Below the pieces are notes generated by a model. It did not search any database. It was not told the origin of the DNA and saw nothing but the letters and a program-made list of their open reading frames with translations. The position numbers and the translations under genes were made by a program. A stretch of DNA of 64,000 nucleotides from Nocardioides aquaticus (GTDB lineage: Bacteria > Actinomycetota > Actinomycetes > Propionibacteriales > Nocardioidaceae): the NCBI RefSeq assembly GCF_018459925.1, contig NZ_CP075371.1, positions 620,001 through 684,000 on the forward strand, in the 5' to 3' direction. Below, piece after piece: positions 36,790 to 46,970 of this stretch. Positions within the stretch are counted from its first letter, which is position 1; every line of letters starts with the position of its first letter.

Positions 36790-37713
36790 TCAGCGGAGCC
36801 TGCGCCCCACGGGCCGGTCGAGGCGGGCGGCGGTGCCCCCGCGGGGCACCACGACGTGCACCGCGTCGCGGTCCACGCCGAAGGTCAGCGGGGTGGTCGC
36901 GACCACCTCGCCGTCGAGGTTCACCGGCATCGGGGGGTCGGTGACCAGGCGTACGGCGGTGGTGGTCAGGTGGCGGACCCGCTCGTGCTCGACGAAGGTG
37001 CCGTCCTTGAGCAGCCGGGCGATGGACACGTGGTCGCGGGCCCGGCCGCGCTGGATCGCGTAGACGTCGAGGCGCTGGTCGTCGATCGACGCGGTGGGAG
37101 ACACGGTGGTGCCGCCGCCGTGGTGCCGGCCGTTGCCCACCCCGACCTGCAGCAGGTCGTCCAGCTCGAGGGTGGGGTGGTCGCCGTCGGGGAACTCCAG
37201 CCGGGCGGCGAACGGCACGTGGGTGCGGTAGGCGCCCAGGGTCGCCACGGGGTACGCCAGCGGGCCGAGGCGCTTCTTCAGGCCCGGGCGCAGCCGCTCG
37301 GTGACGCCCACCGACAACCCGACCGAGGCCACGTTGAGGAAGGCGCGCCCGTCGGCGCGGCCGAGGTCGATGTCGACGACCTCGCCGGAGATCAGGGTGT
37401 CCACCGCGCCCGCCAGGTCGCGGGGGACGCCGAGGGTGCGGGCGGCGTCGTTGGCGGTGCCGAGCGGCAGCACCCCGAGCACGACGCCGGTGCCGGCGAC
37501 CTTGTCGGCGGCCAGCGCGAGCGTGCCGTCGCCGCCCCCGACCACGAGCAGGTCCGGGGCGCCGGCCAGCGCCTCGTCGAGGGCCGCGGCCAGGCCCTGC
37601 CCGGTGCCGGCCGGGTGCAGCGACAGCCGGCCCCAGCGGCCCTGCGCGGCACGGATCAGGGTCTCGGCGTGGGCCGACCGGGCGGCGCCGGTGCGCGAGG
37701 CCTCGTTGACCAC
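36790..37713 (-). CDS. Second diacylglycerol kinase-family lipid kinase
   Basis: A 307-residue DAG-kinase catalytic-domain protein: VVGGGDGTLALAADKVAG (GGDG motif, about 58), GVLPLGTANDAARTLGVP (about 80), and DDQRLDVYAI in the C-terminal domain. GTANDAAR differs from the GTGNDFAR of the paralogue at 1527-2441. The GTG at 37713 begins MVNEASRTG, but the family's first beta strand is normally a few residues longer (LLSRTALVVNEASRTG is open upstream), so a non-canonical start such as CTG 37734 is possible. It may be co-transcribed with the kinase-like gene upstream. Confidence 0.82.
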   Translation of the reverse strand: MVNEASRTGAARSAHAETLIRAAQGRWGRLSLHPAGTGQGLAAALDEALAGAPDLLVVGGGDGTLALAADKVAGTGVVLGVLPLGTANDAARTLGVPRDLAGAVDTLISGEVVDIDLGRADGRAFLNVASVGLSVGVTERLRPGLKKRLGPLAYPVATLGAYRTHVPFAARLEFPDGDHPTLELDDLLQVGVGNGRHHGGGTTVSPTASIDDQRLDVYAIQRGRARDHVSIARLLKDGTFVEHERVRHLTTTAVRLVTDPPMPVNLDGEVVATTPLTFGVDRDAVHVVVPRGGTAARLDRPVGRRLR

Positions 37714-37777
37714 GAGGGCGGTGCGGGAGAGCAGGGGGAACGCATGGTCGTGACCTTAGGAGGGTCCGATGAGGCGT

Positions 37778-38692
37778 TCATGAGGGGAGGCTGGGAGGGG
37801 CATGAGAACCGGCCTGGGGCCCGGTCTGGGGCCCGGTCCGGGGCCCGGTCCGGGGCCCGGGCGGTCGGCCCGTCAGGGGCTCGAGGACCGCGCGGACGTC
37901 GGCCAACCGCGGCCGGGCGGCCGGGTCGTGGTCGACGCACGACAGCAGCAGCGCCGCCAGCGGTGAGGGCAGGTGCGCGGGCGGGGTGGGGGGACCGGGC
38001 GGACGCCGGTGCAGCAGCGGCCAGCGGCGGCGGGTGTCCCAGGTCGCCTCCTGGCCGAAGGGCTGCTCCCCGGTGAGGCACTCCAGCAGCACCACCCCGA
38101 GCGCCCAGACGTCGGTCGCGCTCGTCAGGGTGCCGCCGTGGGCCTGCTCGGGGGCGAGGTAGCCGGGGGTGCCGGCGCCCGGGCGTCCCTCGCCGGGTCG
38201 GCCGGCGAGGTTGAGGTCGATCAGCACCGCCCGGCCGTGGTCGACCACGACGTTGCCGGGCTTGACGTCGAGGTGCAGCCAGTCGTGGTGGTGCAGGAAC
38301 CCGAGCACCGCGGTGAGCTGCAGGCCGAGCTCGGCGACGTCCGGCACGCCCAGCGCCCCGTCCTCGACGACGCGGCCCAGGGTCTGCCCGCGCAGCGTCT
38401 CGAGCACGACGGCGACGGGGTCGTCGAGCACCTCGTAGCCCCGCACGAGGTGCGGGTGGGCCAGGGTCGTGGCGATCACGCCCTCGCGGCGCAGCGCCTC
38501 GACCACCCGGTCCTGGGCCCGGCGGTCGGGGCGGACGAGCTTGATGACGCAGCGGGTGCCCCGCAGCTCGTCCCAGGCGTCCCAGGTGTCGAGCCGCTTG
38601 CCGTGCGCCATCCGCTCCAGCAGCCGGTAGCCGGGCACGGTCGGGGCGGGCACGACCGGGGGGACGACCGGCGCGGTCGGGCGGGCCCTCAC
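37778..38692 (-). CDS. Atypical Ser/Thr protein kinase-like protein
   Basis: A 304-residue protein with a eukaryotic-type kinase fold and altered motifs. The VAIK lysine is kept in RCVIKLVRPDR (about 48). The HRD loop is HLDVKPGNVVV (about 139-149), and DFG is replaced by DLN in AVLIDLNLAG. APE is present (GYLAPEQA), as is DVWALGVVLLECLTG. The N-terminal glycine loop is weak (RMAHGKRLDTW). The tail is a Thr-Gly-Pro repeat from tandem GC-rich 12-mers. There is no membrane helix. Its GTG start overlaps the ABC exporter stop by 4 bp, implying a joint role. Kinase activity is plausible but unproven. Confidence 0.78.
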   Translation of the reverse strand: MRARPTAPVVPPVVPAPTVPGYRLLERMAHGKRLDTWDAWDELRGTRCVIKLVRPDRRAQDRVVEALRREGVIATTLAHPHLVRGYEVLDDPVAVVLETLRGQTLGRVVEDGALGVPDVAELGLQLTAVLGFLHHHDWLHLDVKPGNVVVDHGRAVLIDLNLAGRPGEGRPGAGTPGYLAPEQAHGGTLTSATDVWALGVVLLECLTGEQPFGQEATWDTRRRWPLLHRRPPGPPTPPAHLPSPLAALLLSCVDHDPAARPRLADVRAVLEPLTGRPPGPRTGPRTGPQTGPQAGSHAPPSLPS

Positions 38693-40575
38693 GCCGGCAC
38701 CGGAGCCGCGGGCGGGGACACCGGCGGGGGCACCGGCGGGGGCACCGGCGGGGTGGCGGGGTCGGCGGCGAGGTCGATCACCCGGTCGACGTACTCGAGC
38801 GCGACCGCGTCGTGGGTGAGCAGCAGCACGGCGTGGTCGCCGGGACCGCGCAGCACGGCCTCGAGCAGGCGTCGGCTGGTGGCCTCGTCGAGGCCGGTGG
38901 TGGGCTCGTCCAGCACCAGCAGGCGGCTCTCACGCAGCAGCGCCCGGGCCAGGGCGAGGCGCTGGCGCTGACCTCCGGAGAGGCTGCGTCCGCGCTGGCC
39001 GACCCGGGAGTCGTAGCCCTGCGGCATCCGGGCCACGAAGTCGTGCGCGTCGGCGGCGCGCGCGGCCGCCTCGACCTCGGCGCGGGTGGCGTCGGGACGC
39101 GAGAAGGCGATGTTGTCGTGGACGCTGGCGTCGAGCATCAGCTGCTCCTGGTGGACGACGGTGACCGCGGCGCGGACCGACGTCGCGGTGCGTTCGGCCA
39201 GGTCGTGGCCGTCGAGGAGCACCCGGCCGGCCTCGGGGTCGAGGGCCCGGGTCAGCAGCCGCGCGACCGTCGACTTGCCGGTGCCGCTGGGCCCGACCAG
39301 AGCCACCCGCTCGCCGGGGCGCACGACGAGGTCGAGGCCGTCCAGGACGGGGGACGCGGCGTCCGGGTAGGTGTAGGAGACCGAGCGCAGCTCGACGCCG
39401 CCGCGGGGGGTGCCGGTCACCGGGGCGGGCAGCGGGGTGGCGCCGGGACGGTCGCCGGCGGCCGGCTCGTCGAGGAGCTCCACGATGCGCTCGACGCCGG
39501 CGGTGGCCGAGAACAGCGCCGGGACGAGCTGGCTGAGCTCGCGGACCGGCTTGTAGCAGGTGATCAGCAGCGTGAGGAAGGCCAGCAGCCCGCCGAGGGT
39601 CAGCCGGTCCGTGGCCAGGGCCCAGACGCCGAGCCCGATCACCAGCAGCATCCCGGCCAGCTCGGCCAGGTCCACCAGCGGCAGGAACACCGCCCGGACC
39701 CGGCTGCCGGCCAGCTCGGCGGAGGCGATCGCCTCGTTCTGGCGCTGGTACGACGCCACGGCGTCGGCCTCCCGGCCGTACCCCTGCACCAGGGAGGCGT
39801 TGGCCAGGCTCTCCTCGGTGACGCTGCTCAGCGACCCGCCGCGGCGGCGGCGCTCGCGGGAGACGTCCTTGGTGAGCCGGGCGAAGCGGGTCGAGACCCA
39901 CCAGAAGACGGGCACCACGACCAGCGAGGCCAGGGCCAGCTGCCACTGGAGGTAGAACAGCGCGCCGAGGGAGAACACCAGCTGCAGCACCGCGCCGATG
40001 CCGACGGTGAGCTGGCCGACCATGAAGCTCTCCACGGCGGAGACGTCCGAGGTGAGCCGGGTCAGCACGTCGCCCATCCGGCGGCGGTCGTGGGTCAGCG
40101 ACGGCTGCGAGAGCACGTGGGCGAAGGAGTCGCGGCGCAGGCCGACCAGGAACTTCTGGGAGATCCAGGTGCCGAGGTAGTCGTCGGCGCCCGAGACCAC
40201 GCCGGAGAGCAGGTTGAGGCCCAGGAACACCAGGGCCAGCCAGAGCAGCGGGCCGGGATCGGCCGGCACGAGCACCTGGTCCACGAGCTGCTGGAAGAGC
40301 AGCGTCTCGGCGACGGTGATCGCCGGGGCGGCCGCGAGCAGGACCAGCCCGAGGACCAGCCACCCGCGCAGCGGACGCAGCCGCGGCCAGAACCGGCGTA
40401 CGACGTCGGCGATCGTCATCCCGCGGGCCTGGGCCACCATCGGGTCGTCGTCGGCGCCGGGGCGCAGCGACGCCGCGGCGCGCGCCAGCAGGCCGGCCCG
40501 CGGCGTGGCAGGATCCGGGAGCGGCCGGGCGGGTGGCTCCTGAGGTGAGCCACCCGTCCGGTCGTCTGTCGTCAC
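38689..40575 (-). CDS. ABC exporter, fused permease and ATPase
   Basis: A 628-residue half-transporter. A proline-rich N-terminus (about 1-45) is followed by an exporter-type membrane domain with about six helices ([17 protein letters not shown] and so on) and the nucleotide-binding domain. The latter has Walker [16 protein letters not shown] (about 440), signature [17 protein letters not shown], Walker [15 protein letters not shown] and the H-loop [10 protein letters not shown]. The C-terminus is a Pro-rich tail encoded by tandem repeats ([14 protein letters not shown]). GTG start 40575. It overlaps the kinase-like gene by 4 bp and lies 83 bp after the beta-propeller gene. Substrate unknown. 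Confidence 0.9.
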   Translation of the reverse strand: MTTDDRTGGSPQEPPARPLPDPATPRAGLLARAAASLRPGADDDPMVAQARGMTIADVVRRFWPRLRPLRGWLVLGLVLLAAAPAITVAETLLFQQLVDQVLVPADPGPLLWLALVFLGLNLLSGVVSGADDYLGTWISQKFLVGLRRDSFAHVLSQPSLTHDRRRMGDVLTRLTSDVSAVESFMVGQLTVGIGAVLQLVFSLGALFYLQWQLALASLVVVPVFWWVSTRFARLTKDVSRERRRRGGSLSSVTEESLANASLVQGYGREADAVASYQRQNEAIASAELAGSRVRAVFLPLVDLAELAGMLLVIGLGVWALATDRLTLGGLLAFLTLLITCYKPVRELSQLVPALFSATAGVERIVELLDEPAAGDRPGATPLPAPVTGTPRGGVELRSVSYTYPDAASPVLDGLDLVVRPGERVALVGPSGTGKSTVARLLTRALDPEAGRVLLDGHDLAERTATSVRAAVTVVHQEQLMLDASVHDNIAFSRPDATRAEVEAAARAADAHDFVARMPQGYDSRVGQRGRSLSGGQRQRLALARALLRESRLLVLDEPTTGLDEATSRRLLEAVLRGPGDHAVLLLTHDAVALEYVDRVIDLAADPATPPVPPPVPPPVSPPAAPVPA

Positions 40576-40658
40576 ACCGAGGATCCTGGCGCCCGGCGGT
40601 GAGCCGCCGGTGAGAGCCGGATGAGGGTCCTCTCATCCGGGCGGGGCCGGCGCACGGG

Positions 40659-42083
40659 TCAGCCCTCGGCGGGGCGCTGGAGGACGAGGTCGCCGTGGGT
40701 GCCGTAGCCCAGCAGCGGGCCACCGGCCGGGGTGGAGTCGAAGCCGATCATCAGCGGGCCCGCCGCGGTGCGGGCGAGCGTGGGCCAGGGCAGGTTGGTC
40801 GGGTACGCCGCGTCCAGCCGGCCCACCTCGCGCAGGTCCAGGTCGAGCACCGGGTAGGTCGCCGCGGCGCCCTCGGCGTCCTTCCTGCCGTCGCGCCCGT
40901 GGCTGGCCAGCACCCGCCAGCCGTCGGTGGTGCGCAGCAGGGACGGGCCCTCGCAGGCCGTCCGCGCGGTGGCGGCGGCGCGCAGCGTCCAGCCGGCCGG
41001 GTCGGTGGGGTCGGGGCCGGCGGCCAGGGCGGGGTGGAAGACGAAGAACAGGGTCGCCTGGACGAAGGCGAGCAGCCAGGTGCCGTCGTCGTCGCGGACC
41101 AGGTGCGGGTCCCAGGTGCCGACCGGGGCGGGCCCGTCGGTGCCGTCGGTGTCGTCGGTGTCGTCGGTGCCGTCGGGGCCGGGGCCGGTCGGGGCGGGCA
41201 GCGGGACCGTGTCGAGCACGTGGCTGCCGTGCAGCAGGTCCGTGCCGGCGGGCACGACCGCGAGCGTCATCGAGACGTGCGGGTTGCGGTCGACGTCGAA
41301 GTCGCCCCAGGTGCTGGTGGCCACCAGCCAGCGGTCCCCGTCGCGGACGACGTGGGTGGCGTGGTCGCCGAGGACCCCGGCCCGGTCGGTGCGGTGGAAG
41401 AACAGGTCGCCGCGGTGGGCCAGGGCCAGGGTGGTCGGGTCGAGCGACCACAGCGAGGTGTGGCCCGTGCCGAAGCCGCCCGGCCCGGCCGAGGTCGCGC
41501 TGAGCAGCAGCAGGCCGTCACCGCCGTCGTAGGCGGTGCCGTCGGCGTGGGTGACCAGGTGCGGGTCTCGGAGGCCGAGCTGGCCGAAGGTGCCGGCCCG
41601 GTCGGCGCCCGGCTCGGCCCGCAGGCCGGCGAGCCAGTCCGCGTCGAACGGGTCGGGCGTGGTCGCGGGCTCGCGGCTGCGCAGCTCGGCGAGGTCCAGC
41701 ACGGCCCGGGCGCGCCAGGTGCCGGCCTCCCGGGTCCAGGCGGTCGCCAGGGAGCCGGTCAGCGTCACCGCGAGCGCCTCGGCCCGGGGCGAGCGGGCGT
41801 GGCGCCGGCTCTCGTGGCGCGAGGTGGTCCCGTCGTGCTCGAGCTCGAGCCAGGTCCGACCGGCGGCGCGTCGCGCGCGCAGGGCGGTGGGGGCGCCCCC
41901 GGCCGGACCGGCCGCGAGCCCGACCACCGCGTCCGCGTCGGGGGAGGCGAGGTCGAGCTCGGCGGCGGCGTACGGGGCGGCGACGACGGCGGTGCCCGGC
42001 TGGGCCAGGGCGACCGGGCGTCGTCGGGCGACCGGGGTCAGCGGCGGGAGCGCACCGAGGTCCCAGGCGTCGGGGTGGGTCAC
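40659..42083 (-). CDS. Predicted beta-propeller protein, GH43-like fold, function unknown
   Basis: A 474-residue soluble protein with no signal peptide. Repeating strands and motifs of a five-bladed propeller are visible: LRDPHLVTHADG (about 172), WDPHLVRDDDGTWLLAFVQ (about 318), CEGPSLLRTTDGWRVLASHGRD and NLPWPTLARTAAGPLMIGFDSTP. These resemble GH43/GH32-type blades. I cannot identify a catalytic triad with confidence. A Thr-Asp-Asp repeat (about 302-313) comes from a 9-bp tandem repeat. The GTG start overlaps the TerC stop by 4 bp. Confidence 0.65.
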   Translation of the reverse strand: MTHPDAWDLGALPPLTPVARRRPVALAQPGTAVVAAPYAAAELDLASPDADAVVGLAAGPAGGAPTALRARRAAGRTWLELEHDGTTSRHESRRHARSPRAEALAVTLTGSLATAWTREAGTWRARAVLDLAELRSREPATTPDPFDADWLAGLRAEPGADRAGTFGQLGLRDPHLVTHADGTAYDGGDGLLLLSATSAGPGGFGTGHTSLWSLDPTTLALAHRGDLFFHRTDRAGVLGDHATHVVRDGDRWLVATSTWGDFDVDRNPHVSMTLAVVPAGTDLLHGSHVLDTVPLPAPTGPGPDGTDDTDDTDGTDGPAPVGTWDPHLVRDDDGTWLLAFVQATLFFVFHPALAAGPDPTDPAGWTLRAAATARTACEGPSLLRTTDGWRVLASHGRDGRKDAEGAAATYPVLDLDLREVGRLDAAYPTNLPWPTLARTAAGPLMIGFDSTPAGGPLLGYGTHGDLVLQRPAEG

Positions 42084-43294
42084 GGTGCCGGGTTGTCCAC
42101 CTTCGCGCCGGTGGCCTCCTCGTGCTGCTGGCGCGCCTTCTCGATCTTCTCCATCAGCTCGGTCTCGTCACGCATCATCCGCTTGGACTCGGGGCCGAGC
42201 GACCTGACCTGCTCGGCCTCCTCGACCAGCTTGCAGTAGACGCGCTCGCGCTCGCCCTCGTCGGCGGTGTAGTCGAGGTCGAGGTAGGCGTTGACGTGAC
42301 GGCGGGCGTTGCCGATCGCGACCTTGGCGCGGCCCTTCTTGCTGACCAGGGACGCGACGACGGTGATCGTGAGCAGCCCGAGGATGACGCCCAGCGAGAC
42401 GGCGGTGCTGATCTCGGTGACCTCGATCGGCTCGCCGCCGTTGATGAACGGCAGGTTGTTCTCGTGCAGCGCGTGCAGGATCAGCTTCACGCCGATGAAG
42501 GCGAGGATCGCGGCGAGGCCGTACGACAGGTAGATCAGGCGCTCCAGCAGGCCCTCGATCAGGAAGAACAGCTGGCGCAGGCCGAGCAGCGAGAACGCGG
42601 TGGCGGTGAACACGATGAAGGTGTTCTGGGTGAGCCCGAAGATCGCCGGGATCGAGTCCAGCGCGAACAGGATGTCGGTACCGCCGATGGCCACCATCAC
42701 CAGCAGCATCGGGGTCAGGACCCGCTTGCCGTCGATCTCGGTGAACAGCTTGTCGCCGTCGTACTCCGGCGAGGTGTGCACGAGCTTGCGCGCCACCTTG
42801 ACCATGAAGTTCTCGTTGTCGTGCGGGTCGTCGTCGCTGACCTCACCCTTGAGCATGTTGCCGGCGGTGAGGATCAGGATCAGGCCGAAGAGGTAGAAGA
42901 CCCAGGCGAACTGGTTGATCAGCGCGGCGCCCAGGAAGATGAACCCGGTCCGCGCGATCAGCGCGAAGACGATGCCGAACAGCAGCACCTTCTGCTGGTC
43001 CTCGCGGGGCACCTTGAAGCTGGTCATGATGATCAGGAAGACGAAGAGGTTGTCGACCGACAGCGCCTTCTCGGTGATGTAGCCGGCGAAGTACTCCCCG
43101 CCCATCGTGCCGCCGCCGAACCACAGCACGACGAGGCCGAAGACGACGGCGATGCCGACGTAGACCGCCGACCAGACCGCGGCCTCCTTCAGCGAGGGCA
43201 CGTGCGCCTTGCGGGTGTGGAACACGAAGTCGTAGACGAGCATCGCGAGGATGAGCGCGATGGTCGCGGCCCAGACCCAGGTAGGCACGGTCAT
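42080..43294 (-). CDS. TerC-family integral membrane protein
   Basis: A 404-residue membrane protein of the TerC/Alx family, linked to tellurite resistance and, for characterised members, manganese export during protein secretion. About eight to nine helices are visible. The family acidic motifs are EKALSVDNLFVFLII (about 75) and GGTDILFALDSIPAIFGLTQNTFIVFTATAFSLLGLRQLFFLIEG (about 205-250). A soluble, charged C-terminal extension (about 330-404) is longer than the minimal family. ATG 43294 with GAGGAG upstream. The stop overlaps the beta-propeller start. A GTGAGA/TCTCAC hairpin (43393-43409) lies in the 5' leader. Confidence 0.93.
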   Translation of the reverse strand: MTVPTWVWAATIALILAMLVYDFVFHTRKAHVPSLKEAAVWSAVYVGIAVVFGLVVLWFGGGTMGGEYFAGYITEKALSVDNLFVFLIIMTSFKVPREDQQKVLLFGIVFALIARTGFIFLGAALINQFAWVFYLFGLILILTAGNMLKGEVSDDDPHDNENFMVKVARKLVHTSPEYDGDKLFTEIDGKRVLTPMLLVMVAIGGTDILFALDSIPAIFGLTQNTFIVFTATAFSLLGLRQLFFLIEGLLERLIYLSYGLAAILAFIGVKLILHALHENNLPFINGGEPIEVTEISTAVSLGVILGLLTITVVASLVSKKGRAKVAIGNARRHVNAYLDLDYTADEGERERVYCKLVEEAEQVRSLGPESKRMMRDETELMEKIEKARQQHEEATGAKVDNPAP

Positions 43295-43431
43295 GGTGGA
43301 ACTCCTCGTCGGTGGCGGGCTCGTCGGCTGCGGGCCCGTCGGGGGCAGGTCGACGCAGGACGCACGCCGTCAGGTCAGGGTAGGGCAGCCGCGTGAGAGG
43401 GCATCTCACCCAGGGCGACGCCGCGGACCCG

Positions 43432-43493
43432 CCGAGATGACGCTCGCGGACAGCCGAGATGACGCTCGCGGCGCGTCCAGGTGACGGTTGCGG
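43432..43493 (+). repeat. Dispersed 22-bp-period element, copy 7 (three units)
   Basis: Units at 43432-43449 (exact), 43454-43471 (exact) and 43476-43493 (diverged), spacers ACAG and CGCG. It ends exactly at the stop codon of the minus-strand SCO7613-type gene. Confidence 0.95.
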
Positions 43494-45994
43494 TCAGCGC
43501 AGGCGCACCAGGTAGCGGGCCGCCCGGCGGGCGTCGGCCGAGCGGTCCTCCCAGGTGACGCCGACGGCGGTGAGCACCGCACCCGCGGCGGCGAGCAGCA
43601 GCCACTGCGGGACGACCGCGGCGTACGGCACCAGCTCGGCGGCGACCAGGACGGCGCCCGCCGCACCCCCGACGACCACGGGGGCGCTCCAGCGCAGCCG
43701 GGCGCCGGCCAGGAGCAGCACCAGGCAGCCGAGCCCGAGGGCGGCGGCGCGGGGCGAGACGGGGTCCTCGGCCAGCACCACCAGCAGCGAGGGCAGCGTG
43801 GCGAGGACCAGCCCGGGCAGCAGCGTCGTACGGGTGGGGGCGTCCGCGTCGCGGCGGAGCCGGACCACGCCGACCGCGACCAGGACGAGCGCCGTCGGGA
43901 GGGTGTACGCCTCCGGGGCGCTGACGCCGAGGTCGGCCAGACGTACCCACGTGGCGGCGGCCAGCAGCAGCCCGCCCGGCCACGCCAGCAGCCGGCGGGA
44001 GGGGTGCATCGCCGCGCTCGCGGCGAGCAGCGCGCCGGCGAGGGTCAGGTGCAGCGCCAGCGACACCGACGCGGACCCGGTGACCGAGGTGGCGGGCGAC
44101 GCCGCGACGGCCGCGAGCGCGGTGAGGGTCGCGGGCAGCGCGGCCGCGGTCGCCCCGAGCTCGACGGCGAGGCGGGGGCGGAGCACCGCCAGGGCACCGA
44201 CGACCAACAGCACGGGGAGCGCCCGGTCGGCGACGGCGAGCCCCGTCACGTCGGCGACCGACCAGGCCAGGCCACCGAGGGCGAGGGGGAGCGCGGCGTC
44301 CGCGGCGGTCCGGGTCCGGGTGCCCGCGTCGCCGTCGAGCGCGACCTGGCCCGCGACGACGGCGACCGGGAGGAGGACGAGCGCGGTCAGGGCGGCGCTG
44401 GGCAGGGCGGCCGCCAGGGAGGTCCCGGCGGCTCCGGCGGCGGCGAGCAAGAGCGGCGTGCGGTGGCGTCCCTCCAGTGCGGCCGGCGCGACCAGGGCGG
44501 CCGTCGCGGCGAGCAGGCCGGGCACGGCGGCGACCGCGACGACCAGGGCGAGCGGCACCGGGACGGCGGCCAGCGCGACGGCCGAGGCGGGGACGGCGAG
44601 GGCGACGGCGGCCAGGAACCCGGTCCGGCGGTGCCGGGCGGGGAGGTGGACCGCGCCGGCGACCGCGACCAGGCAGGTGGTCGGCACCAGCAGGGCCGGT
44701 GCGGCGGCGGTGACGGTCGAACCCAGCACCGCGTCGAGCGGTACGCCGCCGGGGGACCCGACCCGCTCGGCCAGCCGGGCCACGTTGTCGACGGCCGCGG
44801 CGACGAGGTCCAGGGCGACGAGCGCGGCGGGGAGGGCGAGGACGAGCTGGGGCGCCGCGATCGCGGCGGTGCGGTCACGGAGGCCGGTGCGGCCGGCAGC
44901 GGCGACGACGACGGTCCACGCCGCCAGCCCGACGAGGCACCCGACCAGCAACGTCCCGGCGCCCTCGTCGGCCAGCGGGACCACGGCGAGCAGCGTCAGC
45001 AGCAGCGTGGAGACCGCCACGGCGGCCGGCCCGGCGACCCGCGACCGGCGTACGGCGGGGTGGGCCAGCGGCAGCAGGGCGAGCAGCCCGGCCGAGAGGA
45101 GGCCCGCGCCCGCGCCGTCGAGGACCAGGCCGCGCACGGAGGGGGCCGCGGCTGCGTCCGCGAGGCCGACGGTGGTCAGCCCGAGCCACCACGCGGTGGC
45201 GACGACCGCGGCCGCGTCGGCGGCCGTACGCAGGTCGAGCCGGTGGGCGAGCGCGGCGAGGAGCGAGGCGGCGAGGACGGTTGCGGCCGCGGTGCTGGTC
45301 AGGTGACCGGTGGCGACGACGGTGCCGCCGGCGAGGAGGAGCAGCCCGAGCGCGCCGCCGACCTGGGCGGCGACGGGGGCGGCGACGCGCTGCCGCGTCG
45401 CGGCCACCAGGGCGACGGAGGCGAGACCGACCGCCGTGCCGACCACGGCGGTGGTGCCGCCCCCGCCGAGCGGACCCAGCCAGCCCGACGACCGCACGCC
45501 GAGCACGTCGAGCGCGACCAGGCCGAGCGCGACGGTGGTGAGCGCCTCGGCGGCGACGGGCAGCGGTCGGTGCGCCAGGACCACCGCCGCGGTGGCGGCC
45601 CCGCCGGTGAGCAGGAGCAGCACCGCCGTACGCCCCTCGACCCCGAGCCACGACCACGTCACGGCCAGGAACGCGACCGCGGCGACGAGCAGGCAGGCCG
45701 CGCCGAGCCCGAGCAGGACCCGGGGACCGACGAGCCGCGCAGGCCGGACGCCGGTGCGGGGGCGGGCGCGGCCGGCGGCACCGGGACGCCTGCCGCGGGC
45801 ACCGGCACCGCCGCGGGGGCCGGCGCGGAGGCCCGCAGCGCGGCCAGCAGCTCGTCGGCGCGGGTCAGCGTCGCGAGCAGCGTCGCGGCGGTCGGGCCCC
45901 GCAGCGGCAGCGCGCAGGTCGGGCACTGCGCCGGCGCGGCAGGCAGCACGGTGCGGCAGTCGGGGCAGGAGCCGGGGTCGGCGTAGCGGGGCAT
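43494..45994 (-). pseudogene. SCO7613-type zinc-ribbon multi-pass membrane protein, apparent frameshift
   Basis: From ATG 45994 the first frame encodes a zinc ribbon (CPDCRTVLPAAPAQCPTCALPLRGP, four Cys) and a helix-linker rich in Ala/Pro (about residues 50-80). The remainder, about 740 residues with some 20 or more hydrophobic helices (first VGPRVLLGLGAACLLVAAVAFLAVTW), is in the next frame. The total span is 2501 nt, one short of a multiple of three. The switch lies between about 45730 and 45765, near the G5 run in GCGGGGGCGGG. The zinc-ribbon-plus-polytopic layout resembles actinobacterial SCO7613 C-terminal-domain proteins, which have no known function. Sequencing error is a real possibility. 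Confidence 0.72.
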
Positions 45995-46083
45995 GGGTCC
46001 AGTACGCCGCACCGCGCACCCGTGCCCCAGGGTCCTCCTACTCGACCTGCTGAGCAGGACTACTCAGTCCGCCGGGCACCCCG

Positions 46084-46145
46084 CCGAGATGACGCTCCCG
46101 GACAGCCGAGATGACGCTCGCGGCGCCTCGAGATGACGGTCGCGG
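46084..46145 (+). repeat. Dispersed 22-bp-period element, copy 8 (three units)
   Basis: Units at 46084-46101 (one difference), 46106-46123 (exact) and 46128-46145 (two differences), spacers ACAG and CGCC. A further partial similarity (ACACCTCGGCCGCGG) follows before the DUF2071 stop. Confidence 0.93.
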
Positions 46146-46164
46146 ACACCTCGGCCGCGGTTGG

Positions 46165-46914
46165 TCACCGGCGGGGCAGGCCGAAGACGGTGTGCACGCC
46201 CGGGCTGAAGGCGACGTGGTCGGGGGCCCGGTCGAGCAGCTCGCCGAAGCCCACCGAGGCCAGCAGCCCGTCGGCGAGGTCGACCACCTCGGCGTCGTGC
46301 AGCGGCCACTGCTCGTGCGCGTTCGGCACGACCAGGGCCCGGCCGAGCACGGCCGTGTGCAGCCGCCACCGGGCGGAGACGAACTCGTCGAGCGCGTCCG
46401 CGGCCCGCGGTGCCCCGACCCGTACCGAGACCCGGCTGCGCCCCGAGGTCCCCGGCCAGCGGAGCCGCGCGGTGTAGGTGTGCACGTCGCCCTGCGGGCC
46501 CGGGCCGCCGCCCGGCGCCCGGTGGTGACGCATCCGCGCCCAGCGGTACGGCACGTTGAACGCCGCCCGCGCGCCCAGCACCACCAGCAGCCGGTCGGCA
46601 TCGAGGCTGACGAAGACCACGCCCCGCCGGCCTCGTTCGTCGACGGAGTAGAGGCGCACGTTGGTCTCGAGGAACGTCCCGGCCCACGGCACGCTGACGC
46701 GGCCGCCGGGCCCGGCGTCGACCATCCGGAACGGCACGAGACCGACGTACGTCACGCCCTCGTGCACGTCGGGGCGTACGCCCGGCGGCATCAGGTGCGC
46801 CACCCGCTCCGGCGGCACCGCCCAGTGCAGGTACGTCAGGTCGCGCCAGTCCTGGTTCATCAGCGTCGGCCCGGCCAGCGGCGGGGCGAGCGGGTCGACG
46901 GGCTCGGGGCGCAT
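46165..46914 (-). CDS. DUF2071 (YqjF-like) protein
   Basis: A 249-residue protein of the DUF2071/YqjF family. Typical segments are NQDWRDLTYLHWAVPPERVAHLMPPGVRPDVHEGVTYVGLVPFRM at the N-terminus, TFLETNVRLYSVDERGRRGVVFVSLDADRLL in the middle and LLASVGFGELLDRAPDHVAFSPGVHTVFG at the C-terminus. It shares its fold with acetoacetate decarboxylase-like proteins, but catalytic function is not established. ATG 46914 was chosen because longer readings cross repeat copy 9. Confidence 0.85.
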   Translation of the reverse strand: MRPEPVDPLAPPLAGPTLMNQDWRDLTYLHWAVPPERVAHLMPPGVRPDVHEGVTYVGLVPFRMVDAGPGGRVSVPWAGTFLETNVRLYSVDERGRRGVVFVSLDADRLLVVLGARAAFNVPYRWARMRHHRAPGGGPGPQGDVHTYTARLRWPGTSGRSRVSVRVGAPRAADALDEFVSARWRLHTAVLGRALVVPNAHEQWPLHDAEVVDLADGLLASVGFGELLDRAPDHVAFSPGVHTVFGLPRR

Positions 46915-46970
46915 GGTGCGAGTGTGCCCCCGACGCCCGCGCGACCGGCGCGGTGAGCCGCCCCGAGGCG

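Noticed and set aside
43295..43431. Possible manganese (yybP-ykoY) riboswitch upstream of the TerC gene
   Set aside because: A GTGAGA/TCTCAC hairpin is present, but I could not align the conserved riboswitch core, so only the hairpin is mentioned.
43488..45986. 832-residue plus-strand frame rich in Gly/Arg/Asp opposite the SCO7613-type gene
   Set aside because: Compositionally a shadow of the membrane protein's codons; low complexity with no domain, whereas the minus strand gives credible transmembrane helices.
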